Positions 53,645-62,535 of a stretch of 64,000 nucleotides of DNA are shown piece by piece. A model generated the notes under the pieces. The model saw only the letters and a list, made by a program, of their open reading frames with translations, ran no database searches and had not been told where the DNA came from. The first letter of the stretch is position 1. Every line of letters starts with the position of its first letter. The DNA is taken from contig NZ_SOAZ01000009.1 in NCBI RefSeq assembly GCF_004364155.1, positions 1-64,000 on the forward strand, read 5' to 3'. The stretch comes from Fonticella tunisiensis (GTDB lineage: Bacteria > Bacillota > Clostridia > Clostridiales > Caloramatoraceae). The position numbers and the translations under genes were made by a program.

Positions 53645-53945
53645 AACCATAGTAAAAAAGCCCTCATCCCTGAAAAGGGACGAAGGCTTTGCACTCTTCG
53701 CGGTACCACCCTAATTGACAATAAATGTCCACTTAATTAGAATAACGGCTGTGCCGCCCCAACCTACTTTCAAAAGTTATAATTACGGCAAGTCACCGCA
53801 TTTAACCTTTGTTTTTCAGATGGGGAACTCCGGAGGGAAACTTCGCATAACCCTTCTGCAGATGAGCTCTCAATCCACGGCCCATCCTCCCTGTGCAGGG
53901 TATTATGTTACTGGCCTCCTTCGCAGTTTTTTCCATATATTTTAA
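53645..53945 (-). ncRNA. T-box leader of pheST
   Basis: Minus-strand leader with the T-box core AGGGTGGTACCGCG (about 53700-53713). It precedes a terminator stem with AAAGCC / GGCTTT outer and TCCCT / AGGGA inner arms (53655-53690) ending in a T-run. Stem I begins near GAAGGAGGCCAGTAACA. Uncharged tRNA-Phe should stabilise the antiterminator and raise pheST expression. The specifier codon was not fixed by eye. Confidence 0.92.
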
Positions 53946-53950
53946 GGTGT

Positions 53951-53979
53951 ATTATAGCATAAAATAATACAGTTTTCAA
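53951..53979 (-). promoter_or_regulatory. Sigma-A promoter of pheST
   Basis: Minus-strand TTGAAA (53974-53979), 17-bp spacer, and TATAAT (53951-53956) preceded by TGC. Confidence 0.78.
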
Positions 53980-54031
53980 ATAGAACTGTCAATGGCTTAT
54001 GCATATTTTGTGGTAAATACCCTTTGAATCT

Positions 54032-54802
54032 CTATTTATACAACCTCTGCCTCACTACCTCGTAAATTATAATGGCAGCGGCAGAGGCAGCGTTTAAGGA
54101 TTCCGCCCTGCCCTGCATGGGTATTTTTATTTTGTGGGTTGCAAGGTTTATATGCTCTTCAGGTATTCCGTTGGCTTCGTTTCCTATAATGATGGCTGTT
54201 TTCCCTTTGAAATCGCTGGCGTAGATATAATCTTCCACATCAAGGCTTGAGGCATATATGTTAAAGCCCCTATTCTTAAGAATGCTGCAGAGGCCTTCAA
54301 AATCATCAAAATGAAGTATCGGCATGTGAAACACTGAGCCCATGGTGGCCCTTAACGTCTTGCTGTTATACACATCAACCGTTCCCTTTATCAATATAAC
54401 AGCACTGGCCCCCGCCGCATCGCTGGTTCTTATTATGGTTCCAAGGTTTCCTGGATCCTGAACCCCATCGGCTATAACTATAAAGTCGCCTTCAATATCC
54501 TCTAAAGCATAGCTCTGCTTTCTAACAACTGCAACGGCCCCCTGGGGATTTTCAGTTTCGGAAAGCTCTTTTATAAGTGGTTCATCTATTTCAAACTTAT
54601 CCACTTCACTTGACAGTATGGACTCGCTTCCATTGACCCTGTAAAGTTTACGGCTGTATAGTATATAATCCACAACACCCTCTTTAAGGCCTTCCTCAAT
54701 AAAGCGAATGCCTTCAACAAGAAACCTTCCCTGCTGCTCCCTGTATTTTCTCTGTTTAAGCTTTAAAGCGTTTTTTACAAGCCTGTTATCCCTGCTTAAC
54801 AT
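54032..54802 (-). CDS. TrmH/SpoU-family RNA 2'-O-methyltransferase
   Basis: SPOUT methylase with a trefoil knot. N-terminal substrate-binding domain (KLKQRKYREQQGRFLVEGIR), motif 1 VQDPGNLGTIIRTSDAAGA, motif 2 IIIGNEANGIPE and motif 3 IPMQGRAESLNAASAAAI. 256 aa fits the YsgA/RlmB-like branch acting on rRNA. It is commonly found next to pheST in Firmicutes. It follows ktrA by 11 bp. Confidence 0.92.
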   Translation of the reverse strand: MLSRDNRLVKNALKLKQRKYREQQGRFLVEGIRFIEEGLKEGVVDYILYSRKLYRVNGSESILSSEVDKFEIDEPLIKELSETENPQGAVAVVRKQSYALEDIEGDFIVIADGVQDPGNLGTIIRTSDAAGASAVILIKGTVDVYNSKTLRATMGSVFHMPILHFDDFEGLCSILKNRGFNIYASSLDVEDYIYASDFKGKTAIIIGNEANGIPEEHINLATHKIKIPMQGRAESLNAASAAAIIIYEVVRQRLYK

Positions 54803-54813
54803 ATATTCATCCC

Positions 54814-55476
54814 TTATCGCATTTTTCTTCTTTCGATGTTCTTAAGGTCATCGGTTGCTCCAACAACCACCAGTATGTCGCCTTCCTGCAGAACGTCATC
54901 GGCAGTTGGCGATATGTTTATATCGTTACCCCTCTTTATAGCCATTATATTGATTCCGTACTTGCTTCTCATATTCAATTCACTAAGGGATTTTCCATGC
55001 CATTCTTCAAGGGGCGTAACTTCCATTATACTGTAATCCGGTGAAAGTTCTATGTATTCAAGTATATTGGATGAGCAAAGATTGTGTCCAACCCTTACGC
55101 CCATTTCCCTTTCAGGGAATACCACCCTGTCTGCTCCTATTTTGTACAGAACCTTCGCATGAAGTTCGTTCTGTGCCTTTGCAATAACGTATTTTATTCC
55201 ATACTCCTTTGCAAGCAGAGTTACCATGATGCTTGATTGAACGTCATCTCCTATTGCTATTACAGCAACATCGAAGTTTCTTATTCCAAGGGATCTGAGG
55301 GCTGCCTCATCCGTTGCATCCGCCTGAACGGCATGAGTTGCAAAATCGGCCATTTCCTGGACCTTTTCCTCATCCTTGTCAATTACAAGAACCTCATTTC
55401 CAAGAGAATAAAGAGTTTTTGCAACGCTTGAGCCAAATCTTCCAAGTCCTATAACAACAAATTGTCTAAAAGACAT
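54814..55476 (-). CDS. ktrA: Ktr/Trk potassium-uptake regulatory subunit
   Basis: RCK protein of 220 aa: N-terminal Rossmann fold (QFVVIGLGRFGSSVAKTL, acidic end VIDKDEEKV) and C-terminal RCK_C/TrkA_C domain (about 135-218). It binds nucleotides and gates the membrane subunit KtrB encoded just upstream. The ATG at 55476 is 7-8 bp from AAAGGAGGA; an upstream start is less well placed. Confidence 0.93.
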   Translation of the reverse strand: MSFRQFVVIGLGRFGSSVAKTLYSLGNEVLVIDKDEEKVQEMADFATHAVQADATDEAALRSLGIRNFDVAVIAIGDDVQSSIMVTLLAKEYGIKYVIAKAQNELHAKVLYKIGADRVVFPEREMGVRVGHNLCSSNILEYIELSPDYSIMEVTPLEEWHGKSLSELNMRSKYGINIMAIKRGNDINISPTADDVLQEGDILVVVGATDDLKNIERRKMR

Positions 55477-55502
55477 TTTAATTCCTCCTTTAACCCCCAT
55501 TA

Positions 55503-56864
55503 TTAACCAACAAGTATTTTATCTTCAGGATATTTTATAGACGAACTTTCCAACTGCTGCCTGCTGGCAAATGCCAGAGCCAGCGTTAATGGGCCTACCC
55601 TTCCCGCGTACATAGTCAGCAGTACTGCAACCTTCCCAATGGTAGTAAGCTTTGGTGTGATTCCAAGCGTAAGCCCAACGGTTCCAAAGGCTGATGTAGC
55701 CTCATACAGGAATTCAATGAATTTACCCTGCTCAGTTATGGAAAGTATAAAGGTTACAACCATAACCAGTGTAAAGCTTATTACTGATATTGCAAGTGCT
55801 CTATAAACCATAGCTTTATTTATCCTTTTTTTGAATATTTCAGTGTCTTCCCTGCCTCGAACAACAGCAATTACAGTCATAAATATCAATGTAGCTGTAG
55901 ATGTTTTTATACCTCCTCCAGTTGAACCCGGAGAGGCTCCGATAAACATAAGTATAATTGTAAGGAACTGTCCTGCAGTCGTCATTCCATCCGTTGGAAT
56001 ACTGTTATATCCAGCAGTTCTTGGGGTTATAGATGCAAAAAGGCTTGCAAGTATCTTCCCTTTCATTGATAAATTGCCCATCGTTTTTGGGTTTGCGTAC
56101 TCCAGAATGAAAAAGAGCACTGCTCCTCCCAATATAAGTATTGCCGTCACTATGAGTACAACTTTAGTATGCAGTGAAAGCCTCTTTGTCTTCCTTATAT
56201 GTAAAAGCTCGGTTATCACCGCAAAGCCTATTCCACCAACTGCTATAAGCCCTCCTATTGTCAGGGTTACGGTTGCATTTTCAACATAGGGGGTTATGCT
56301 TCTAAATCCACCTATAAGGTCAAACCCTGCGTTGCAGAAGGCCGATATGGAGTGGAATATTCCATAATATATACCTTTTAATAATCCATAATCCTTAATA
56401 AACTGGGTTGATAAAAGAACTGCCCCTATTCCTTCTATGGTAAAGGTTATTCCCATAACATAAAGCGCAAGCTTTACAACTCCCTGAAGGTTAAATGCAT
56501 TATATGCCTCCTGCATTATGAGCCTTTCCTTAAGGGTAATTCTCTTACCCAGGAGTACAAAAAACATGGTTGCAAAGGTCATAAAGCCAAGGCCGCCGAT
56601 TTGAATTAAACTGATTATAACTATCTGACCGAAGGTGCTCCAGTAAGTTCCAGTATCAACCACTACAAGCCCAGTTACGCATACAGCTGAAGTGGCTGTA
56701 AAAAGCGCATCCACAAAGGGGGTAACTACTCCGCTTCTAGATGATATTGGAAGCATAAGCAAAAGTGCACCTACAAGTATAACCCCTGCGAACCCAAGTG
56801 CAAGTACCTGGACGGGTTGAATCCTTTTAAGACTCAATTTTCCATCCCTTTCACCCGACTCCAT
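55503..56864 (-). CDS. ktrB: Ktr/Trk potassium transporter, membrane subunit
   Basis: 453-residue channel-like transporter of the TrkH/KtrB family with about ten membrane helices. It carries four P-loop-like repeats; TATSAVCVTGLVVVDTG, HSISAFCNAGFDL, GASPGSTGGGIK and TSAFGTVGLTLG contain the selectivity glycines. It should import K+ with Na+ coupling under KtrA control. First gene of the ktrBA-SpoU unit. Confidence 0.94.
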   Translation of the reverse strand: MESGERDGKLSLKRIQPVQVLALGFAGVILVGALLLMLPISSRSGVVTPFVDALFTATSAVCVTGLVVVDTGTYWSTFGQIVIISLIQIGGLGFMTFATMFFVLLGKRITLKERLIMQEAYNAFNLQGVVKLALYVMGITFTIEGIGAVLLSTQFIKDYGLLKGIYYGIFHSISAFCNAGFDLIGGFRSITPYVENATVTLTIGGLIAVGGIGFAVITELLHIRKTKRLSLHTKVVLIVTAILILGGAVLFFILEYANPKTMGNLSMKGKILASLFASITPRTAGYNSIPTDGMTTAGQFLTIILMFIGASPGSTGGGIKTSTATLIFMTVIAVVRGREDTEIFKKRINKAMVYRALAISVISFTLVMVVTFILSITEQGKFIEFLYEATSAFGTVGLTLGITPKLTTIGKVAVLLTMYAGRVGPLTLALAFASRQQLESSSIKYPEDKILVG

Positions 56865-56958
56865 GATAAAACCTCCTAAAAAGGTATGATTTAAATAAAT
56901 TATATCATAATGGCTATTTTATACAACTTTAAATAAATTATAAACTGCGTTAAGAAAT

Positions 56959-56982
56959 AAAGAGACCTTCTCCGGTCTCTTT
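56959..56982. terminator. Terminator of the infC-rpmI-rplT operon
   Basis: AAAGAGACC / GGTCTCTTT perfect 9-bp arms, downstream of rplT and upstream of ktrB on the same strand. Confidence 0.8.
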
Positions 56983-57001
56983 GGATTATTTTCATATTAA
57001 G

Positions 57002-57361
57002 TTATGCGTTTACTTTTTCCTTAGCTATGTTTACAAGCTCAGTAAATGCTGCCTCATCGTTTACAGCAATTTCAGCAAGCATCTTTCTGTTTATATCTAT
57101 CCCTGCAAGTTTAAGCCCGTTGATAAACTTTGAGTATGATAAACCATTTGCCCTTGCAGCTGCATTTATTCTTGCTATCCATAGCTTTCTAAAGTCTCTC
57201 TTCTTCTGCTTCCTTCCAACATATGCGTACTGCAGACTCTTCATTACAGCCTGCTTTGCTATTCTGTAAAGCTTACTCTTTCCACCATAGTATCCCTTAG
57301 CCAACTTCATTATCTTTCTGCGTTTTTTATGAGCATGAACGGCTCTCTTTACTCTTGCCAT
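57002..57361 (-). CDS. rplT: 50S ribosomal protein L20
   Basis: 119 aa, very basic. [20 protein letters not shown] and [20 protein letters not shown] are canonical L20. Needed early in 50S assembly and the likely ligand of the operon's leader RNA. Last gene of infC-rpmI-rplT, with an AAGGAGGT site. Confidence 0.98.
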   Translation of the reverse strand: MARVKRAVHAHKKRRKIMKLAKGYYGGKSKLYRIAKQAVMKSLQYAYVGRKQKKRDFRKLWIARINAAARANGLSYSKFINGLKLAGIDINRKMLAEIAVNDEAAFTELVNIAKEKVNA

Positions 57362-57390
57362 ATTACGACCTCCTTTTCAATCCTTCTTCT

Positions 57391-57588
57391 TTATGCATAT
57401 GGTAAAAGCTTCATTACTTTCTTCTGCTCTGCAACATGAACATAGGTACCCTTTCTAAGGTGTCTCTTTCTCTTTGATGTTTTCTTGTTTAATATGTGTC
57501 TCTTAAAGGCATGCGCCCTCTTGAACTTACCTGTTCCAGTCTTTCTATATCTTTTTGATGCACCTTTATGTGTTTTCATTTTTGGCAT
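57391..57588 (-). CDS. rpmI: 50S ribosomal protein L35
   Basis: 65 aa, basic, [20 protein letters not shown] and [17 protein letters not shown] are standard L35 blocks. 25 bp after infC and 29 bp before rplT. Confidence 0.98.
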   Translation of the reverse strand: MPKMKTHKGASKRYRKTGTGKFKRAHAFKRHILNKKTSKRKRHLRKGTYVHVAEQKKVMKLLPYA

Positions 57589-57613
57589 GTTAATTCCTCC
57601 CCTCTTTTACTCA

Positions 57614-58123
57614 TCACTTCTTTGGTGCCAGGACCATTATCATGTTTTTTCCTTCAAGTTTTGGTTCCTTTTCTATTGAACCCACTTCAGAAAGCTTATC
57701 TGCAAATTTTTTGAGTATATCCATACCAAAGTGGGAATGTTCAGCTTCTCTTCCTCTAAATCTTACAGTCACTTTAACCTTGTCTCCATCCTTTAGGAAC
57801 TTCTCTGCGTTCTTCGCCTTAACGTTCAGGTCATGGTCCTCTATATTGGGACTTATGCGTACTTCCTTTATTGTAATAACCTTCTGCTTCTTCTTGGCTT
57901 CCTTTTCCTTCTTCTGAAGTTCATAAAGGTACTTGCCATAATCCATAATTTTACATACAGGCGGCTTAGCCTGTGGAGCAATCATGACAAGGTCAAGCTC
58001 CTTCGATTCAGCAATTGACAGAGCCTCTCTGGATGACATTATGCCAATCTGTTCGCCATTTGGTCCAATGAGTCTGACTTCCTTTTCACGAATTTCTTCG
58101 TTAACTAAATTTTGTTTACTAAT
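57614..58123 (-). CDS. infC: Translation initiation factor IF-3, ATT start
   Basis: IF-3 N domain (NEEIREKEVRLIGPNGEQIG), linker and C domain (KEVRISPNIEDHDLNVKAKN, VTVRFRGREAEH), 169 aa. IF-3 discriminates start codons on the 30S subunit. The best start is ATT at 58123, 8 bp from AGGAGG. It gives an N-terminus M-SKQNLVNEEIRE parallel to other Firmicute IF-3s. The nearby GTG at 58132 touches the ribosome site. An AUU start is the known autoregulatory device of infC. Co-transcribed with rpmI and rplT. Confidence 0.96.
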   Translation of the reverse strand: MSKQNLVNEEIREKEVRLIGPNGEQIGIMSSREALSIAESKELDLVMIAPQAKPPVCKIMDYGKYLYELQKKEKEAKKKQKVITIKEVRISPNIEDHDLNVKAKNAEKFLKDGDKVKVTVRFRGREAEHSHFGMDILKKFADKLSEVGSIEKEPKLEGKNMIMVLAPKK

Positions 58124-58138
58124 AACTTCCACCTCCTA

Positions 58139-58272
58139 AAGTTTCAAGGCAAAGGACATATATAAAAAGCGGATGGATATAATCCATCCGCAAAGATACT
58201 CCAGACAAAACCAGTTTAATAACCTTACTACCTGTGGCGTAAGGTGAGAAGCGGATGGCTTCTACTTATCAC
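58139..58272 (-). ncRNA. L20-type leader RNA of infC-rpmI-rplT
   Basis: Minus-strand leader containing GAAGCCATCCGCTTCTCACC at the 5' side and a terminator GCGGATGGA / TCCATCCGC followed by a T-run (about 58163-58190). The 5' CCATCCGC can pair instead with the terminator arm, so the two folds exclude each other. This is the layout of the Firmicute L20 leader that responds to free L20. Confidence 0.85.
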
Positions 58273-58279
58273 TTTTAAT

Positions 58280-58308
58280 AATATACCATGGAACTTAAAT
58301 GCTGTCAA
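58280..58308 (-). promoter_or_regulatory. Sigma-A promoter of the infC operon
   Basis: Minus-strand TTGACA (58303-58308), 17-bp spacer, TATATT (58280-58285). Confidence 0.8.
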
Positions 58309-58326
58309 CAACTTTAAACGACGCGG

Positions 58327-58371
58327 GATAAAAAATATATTTCAGAATGCTCATTCCATATATTTTTTATC
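58327..58371. repeat. Internally deleted palindromic element (termini only)
   Basis: Perfect 14-bp inverted repeat GATAAAAAATATAT / ATATATTTTTTATC around a 17-bp centre. These are the termini of the 185-bp elements without their interior. Just upstream of the infC promoter and downstream of thrS. Confidence 0.8.
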
Positions 58372-58419
58372 TCCGCTTGCTCTGGTACAGAATTAGGCAA
58401 AAGCCTGAATAACTATATT

Positions 58420-60333
58420 TTAAACGTAGGTTATCTTCTTATCGATTTCCTCTCTAACCTTATTCACAAAATCATCGAAGCTCATCTGGCCGAGGTCCCC
58501 TTCTCTTCTGGAACGCACCGATACGCTTCCTGCTTCAACTTCCCTGTCTCCAAGAACGAGCATGTATGGTATCTTCTGAACCTGTGCCTCCCTTATCTTA
58601 TAGCCTATCTTTTCGTTTCTAAGGTCGGATTCAACCCTTATACCCTTTTCCTTTAGCCTTTCTTCAAGGCCCTTTGCATATTCATTTGCCCTGTCAGTTA
58701 CAGGAAGTATTCTAACCTGAACAGGTGCAAGCCATGTTGGGAAGGCTCCCGCATAGTGCTCTATGAGTATGCCCATGAACCTTTCAATACTTCCAAATAC
58801 TACCCTGTGGATCATGACGGGCCTGTGCTTTTCTCCATCCTCACCTGTGTAATGAAGGTCAAACCTTTCCGGCATCTGGAAGTCAAGCTGTATTGTTCCG
58901 CACTGCCATGTTCTTCCTATTGAGTCCCTGAGGTGGAAGTCTATCTTTGGCCCATAGAAGGCACCGTCCCCCTCGTTTATCTTGTATTCAAGTCCCGCAG
59001 CATTTAGGGCTTCAATAAGGGCGTTAGTTGCATTTTCCCAGTCCTCGTCGCTTCCCATTGAGTCTTCAGGCCTTGTTGAAAGCTCTACGTGATACTCAAA
59101 TCCAAATACCTTATAGAAGGAATCTATAAGGTTTATAACCCCTAAAACCTCATCCTTTATTTGCGATGGCATCATGAAGATATGGGCGTCGTCCTGGGTG
59201 AAGGCCCTAACCCTCATAAGTCCATGCAGCGCTCCTGATATTTCATGCCTGTGCACAAGACCAAGCTCTCCAAGCCTTAATGGAAGCTCCCTGTAGCTGT
59301 GCATCTGTGACTTGTATACAAGTATTGCCCCAGGGCAGTTCATTGGCTTTACTGCATAATCCTGATCGTCTATTTGTGTAAAGTACATGTTTTCCTTGTA
59401 GTGGTCCCAGTGTCCTGACTGGTGCCATAGGCGTTCATTCAGTATTATAGGCGTCTTTATCTCGCTGTATCCCCATTTTGCATGAACTTCTCTCCAGTAG
59501 GACTCAAGTATATTTCTAACCACCATTCCCTTTGGATAGAAGAACGGAAATCCTGGACCTTCTTCATGTATTGCAAAGAGCTCAAGCTCCCTTCCAAGCT
59601 TTCTATGGTCCCTCTTTTTAGCTTCCTCAACCATGTTAAGGTAGTTTTCAAGGTCGCTCTTCTTAGTAAATGCAGTTCCATATATTCTCTGGAGCATCTT
59701 GTTCTTTTCGCTTCCTCTCCAGTATGCTCCTGCAACTGAAAGAAGCTTTATAGCCTTTATCTTATCGGTATTTGGTATATGGGGCCCTGCACAGAGGTCG
59801 GTGAATTCTCCCTGGGTGTAGAATGATATCTCCTCTCCCTCAGGAAGGTCTTCAATAAGCTCAACCTTGTAGGGCTCGTTTTTCTCCTTCATATATTTAA
59901 TAGCTTCTTCCCTTGGAAGCACAAACCTCTCTGGCCTTAAGCCTTCCTTTACGATTTTTTCCATTTCCTTTTCTATTTTTTCAAGTATTTCAGGAGTTAT
60001 TGGAAAATCAGCGTCGAAATCATAGTAGAATCCATTTTCAATCGCAGGGCCTATTGCAAGCTTTACATTGGGGTAAAGCCTCTTTACTGCCTGGGCAAGT
60101 ACGTGTGATGCCGTATGCCTTAAGGTATCCCTGCCGCCTTCGTCATCCCATATTAGTATCTCAAGGCTGCAGTCCCTGTCAATAACCGTCATAAGGTCCT
60201 TAACCTGTCCGTCTATTTTTGCTGCAAGGGCTGCCTTATAGAGGCCCATACCTATACTTTTTGCCACCTCTTCAGCAGTGATTGGATCGTTAAATTCAAG
60301 TATTTTTCCATCCTTTAGAGTGATTTTTATCAT
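58420..60333 (-). CDS. thrS: Threonyl-tRNA synthetase
   Basis: 637 aa, full-length bacterial ThrRS. N-terminal TGS domain (1-62), editing domain with HTASHVLAQAV and the CAGPH zinc-like motif, class II core with motif 2 RVRAFTQDDAHIF, zinc-binding Cys in MNCPGA, and C-terminal anticodon domain (RILPVTDRANEYA). AAAGGAGCG ribosome site; T-box control upstream. Confidence 0.98.
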   Translation of the reverse strand: MIKITLKDGKILEFNDPITAEEVAKSIGMGLYKAALAAKIDGQVKDLMTVIDRDCSLEILIWDDEGGRDTLRHTASHVLAQAVKRLYPNVKLAIGPAIENGFYYDFDADFPITPEILEKIEKEMEKIVKEGLRPERFVLPREEAIKYMKEKNEPYKVELIEDLPEGEEISFYTQGEFTDLCAGPHIPNTDKIKAIKLLSVAGAYWRGSEKNKMLQRIYGTAFTKKSDLENYLNMVEEAKKRDHRKLGRELELFAIHEEGPGFPFFYPKGMVVRNILESYWREVHAKWGYSEIKTPIILNERLWHQSGHWDHYKENMYFTQIDDQDYAVKPMNCPGAILVYKSQMHSYRELPLRLGELGLVHRHEISGALHGLMRVRAFTQDDAHIFMMPSQIKDEVLGVINLIDSFYKVFGFEYHVELSTRPEDSMGSDEDWENATNALIEALNAAGLEYKINEGDGAFYGPKIDFHLRDSIGRTWQCGTIQLDFQMPERFDLHYTGEDGEKHRPVMIHRVVFGSIERFMGILIEHYAGAFPTWLAPVQVRILPVTDRANEYAKGLEERLKEKGIRVESDLRNEKIGYKIREAQVQKIPYMLVLGDREVEAGSVSVRSRREGDLGQMSFDDFVNKVREEIDKKITYV

Positions 60334-60354
60334 AATATCGCTCCTTTCGTTATA

Positions 60355-60676
60355 AAATAAAAAAAGCCCTCATCCCGGAAAGCTGGGACGAGAGCGCATT
60401 TCTCCCGCGGTTCCACCCAAATTGGCATAAACCCACTTATAAACCTTAACGCGGTTAACGCCATGCCTTACTTCTATTTCGGACTGGGGCTCCGGAATGG
60501 TTTTCAACCCTCCTTGTTAAGGAAACCTTGCAGCCTTTGGGTTTCCCTCTCTTATAACCGGACTGGGTTTACTCTTTTCCTTCACAGCCTTTATCAATCA
60601 TTTGTTGTATTTATCATATGCAAAGTTAGAAAATACCTTATGGTGCCAGCTGTTTATAAATAAAAGGTATATTTTT
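60355..60676 (-). ncRNA. T-box leader of thrS
   Basis: Minus-strand T-box core GGGTGGAACCGCGGG (about 60405-60419), followed by a terminator built on GCCCTC and TCCC arms with a long T-run (60359-60393). Upstream helices span to about 60676. It should sense uncharged tRNA-Thr. It fills the 456-bp gap with its promoter. Confidence 0.92.
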
Positions 60677-60682
60677 ATTCAT

Positions 60683-60711
60683 ATTTTATTATTTAAACTT
60701 TCCTTTGTCAA
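60683..60711 (-). promoter_or_regulatory. Sigma-A promoter of thrS
   Basis: Minus-strand TTGACA (60706-60711), 17-bp spacer, TAAAAT (60683-60688). Confidence 0.7.
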
Positions 60712-60789
60712 TCTTCATTTTCTTAAAAATAAAAATGCCCGGTCAGAATAAAAAATCCAAGTTTTATCTACCTGACCCGGACAGAAGCA

Positions 60790-61707
60790 TCATTTCTGAC
60801 TCCTGGCTTCTATTAGTTTTTTACATTTTTCGCAGCCCGTGCAGTAGGTTATCTTTTCGCCGAATATGCTCTTTACAGTATCTATCGTTTCCTGGCTCTG
60901 TGCATTTTCAATGCCGTGAAATACTATCCTCGCCGGCGCGTTTGTTATAAGGGCACTTATAAGGATGTCATGCTTGTTAACATCGCCCTTTATACTGTCT
61001 ACATTAAAATCTTCGAAAAACTCCTTTGTAATATCCCCTGACTTTGAATCCTCAACTATATAATCACCGCTGGAGTTTATTATGATATCCAGAGAATCGT
61101 ATTTGCTTTCCTGGATCTCCACAAAATATTTTAACAGCTTTATAAACTCACTGTACTCCTTTTCAATGACAAATTCTTCAACTACTCTGTCTATTATATT
61201 TGTAAGTTCACGGTTTATTTCCTTCATCCTGAACCTTACAAATCCGTCAAGTATTATCTCGCTGCTCTCCTGAAGAAACTCCTCGATCTTTTTTAGTATG
61301 CTGTTGCGTCTGTTTATACTGAGAAGAAGCCCCTCCGCAGTGGTAAGAGTACCTGTTCCATTTATTACAGCCATGCATCTGTTTTCTATTTCCCCAAGGT
61401 CAACTTCACTAAGGTATCCATAATTATCCTTTAATATTTTATCGAAAATCTCCTTTTCATACTCCCGGGATATTAAGTCGTACACTATGCTTGAAGCATA
61501 GCTATAAAACATATCCCTGCAGTTTTCAAAGGAGGTGATATCCTTTTCCGTGTCCTTTAATATACATTTTATATAATGCATCTCTCCCACATCGCTTTCA
61601 GCTATGGCTATATTGATGCCTTTATCCTTAAAAAATTTACATAGATCAACAAGTCTATCATATATATCTCCGCTGCTTTTGCTGTATCCTATAGACAGGA
61701 GAATCAT
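60790..61707 (-). CDS. YtxC-like sporulation protein
   Basis: 305 aa, mostly helical, no signal peptide. Blocks DGFVRFRMKEINRELTNIID and EFVIEKEYSEFIKLLKYFV match the YtxC family, and the C-terminal CTGCEKC could bind metal. YtxC is a putative sporulation protein whose gene often neighbours thrS in Firmicutes; its function is unknown. GGGAGTGA lies upstream of the ATG. An imperfect hairpin at about 60737-60782 may end the transcript. Confidence 0.82.
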   Translation of the reverse strand: MILLSIGYSKSSGDIYDRLVDLCKFFKDKGINIAIAESDVGEMHYIKCILKDTEKDITSFENCRDMFYSYASSIVYDLISREYEKEIFDKILKDNYGYLSEVDLGEIENRCMAVINGTGTLTTAEGLLLSINRRNSILKKIEEFLQESSEIILDGFVRFRMKEINRELTNIIDRVVEEFVIEKEYSEFIKLLKYFVEIQESKYDSLDIIINSSGDYIVEDSKSGDITKEFFEDFNVDSIKGDVNKHDILISALITNAPARIVFHGIENAQSQETIDTVKSIFGEKITYCTGCEKCKKLIEARSQK

Positions 61708-61764
61708 GCTATCACTCCCTTCACCAATAGTATATGTGACGTCATAATTGCTATACAGAAAAAA

Positions 61765-62535
61765 TTATGGCATCAATATACTATATTCTTTTAAAGGAAT
61801 TAATGTCCCGAGGTCCACGGGGGTATTTTCATTCAAATTTATTGGATTTTTTCCACTATTTTTTAAAAATTTTTCTATTGCATCATAATCAGGGTGCATC
61901 TTTATGTTTCCATAAAAAGCTATGCTATCCCCAGATATGCATCCAGAAGCGCCTCCAATGAAGCCATAGTTTAAGCCAAACAAATCTATTCCTCCAGGAG
62001 TGATTAGCAATGATTTAATTTCGTTCTTAATTAATATATTATGCACTCCCCTGTCCGATGTGATAATTGAATCGCTGGATACAACGCAAAGTGAGCATTT
62101 GGCGTAGCCCTGCTTAACATCGATTATATGCAATCCTCTTTCTAAAAACTTTTCAAGGAGAACTTCATCAGTATATTTAGTATTACAGACTACAAACCTT
62201 CCAAAACGTGCAGCGTTATATGGAACATCAAAGGGGTATTTGCAGCCAACCTCCCTCGCTCCTGTGATTATCTTAAAACCTTCATCCTCAAGGTTGTAAA
62301 CAATTCTTTCAGGTATGTTTGGAGCTACAACAATCTCATCGCCTCCTAAATGGTGAAGCATTATATCGGGATGGCAGGAGATTGCATCGTATACTCCACT
62401 CATCCTTTCAGTTTTTATAAGTCGGATGTTCCTGTTTTTTAAGTTTTTTTCCATGGATAAAGGTATCCTCCCATCAACAACACACAGTGAGGCTTTCCCT
62501 TCAGGAAGATTTGGTTCCTTTATAAAGCTTTCCAA
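61765..62535 (-). CDS. Probable DUF6873/GME-fold protein
   Basis: 256 aa. The pattern of repeated alpha/beta units, with HHLGGDEIVVAPN, AREVGCKYPFDVPYNAA and a C-terminal GGASGCISGDSIAFYGN, recalls the amidinotransferase/dimethylargininase (GME) fold. A late Cys is present, but no full catalytic triad was confirmed. The TTG start at 62535 directly follows the stop of the upstream MFS gene and is 9 bp from AAGGGAG, implying coupled expression. Function unknown. Confidence 0.6.
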   Translation of the reverse strand: MESFIKEPNLPEGKASLCVVDGRIPLSMEKNLKNRNIRLIKTERMSGVYDAISCHPDIMLHHLGGDEIVVAPNIPERIVYNLEDEGFKIITGAREVGCKYPFDVPYNAARFGRFVVCNTKYTDEVLLEKFLERGLHIIDVKQGYAKCSLCVVSSDSIITSDRGVHNILIKNEIKSLLITPGGIDLFGLNYGFIGGASGCISGDSIAFYGNIKMHPDYDAIEKFLKNSGKNPINLNENTPVDLGTLIPLKEYSILMP

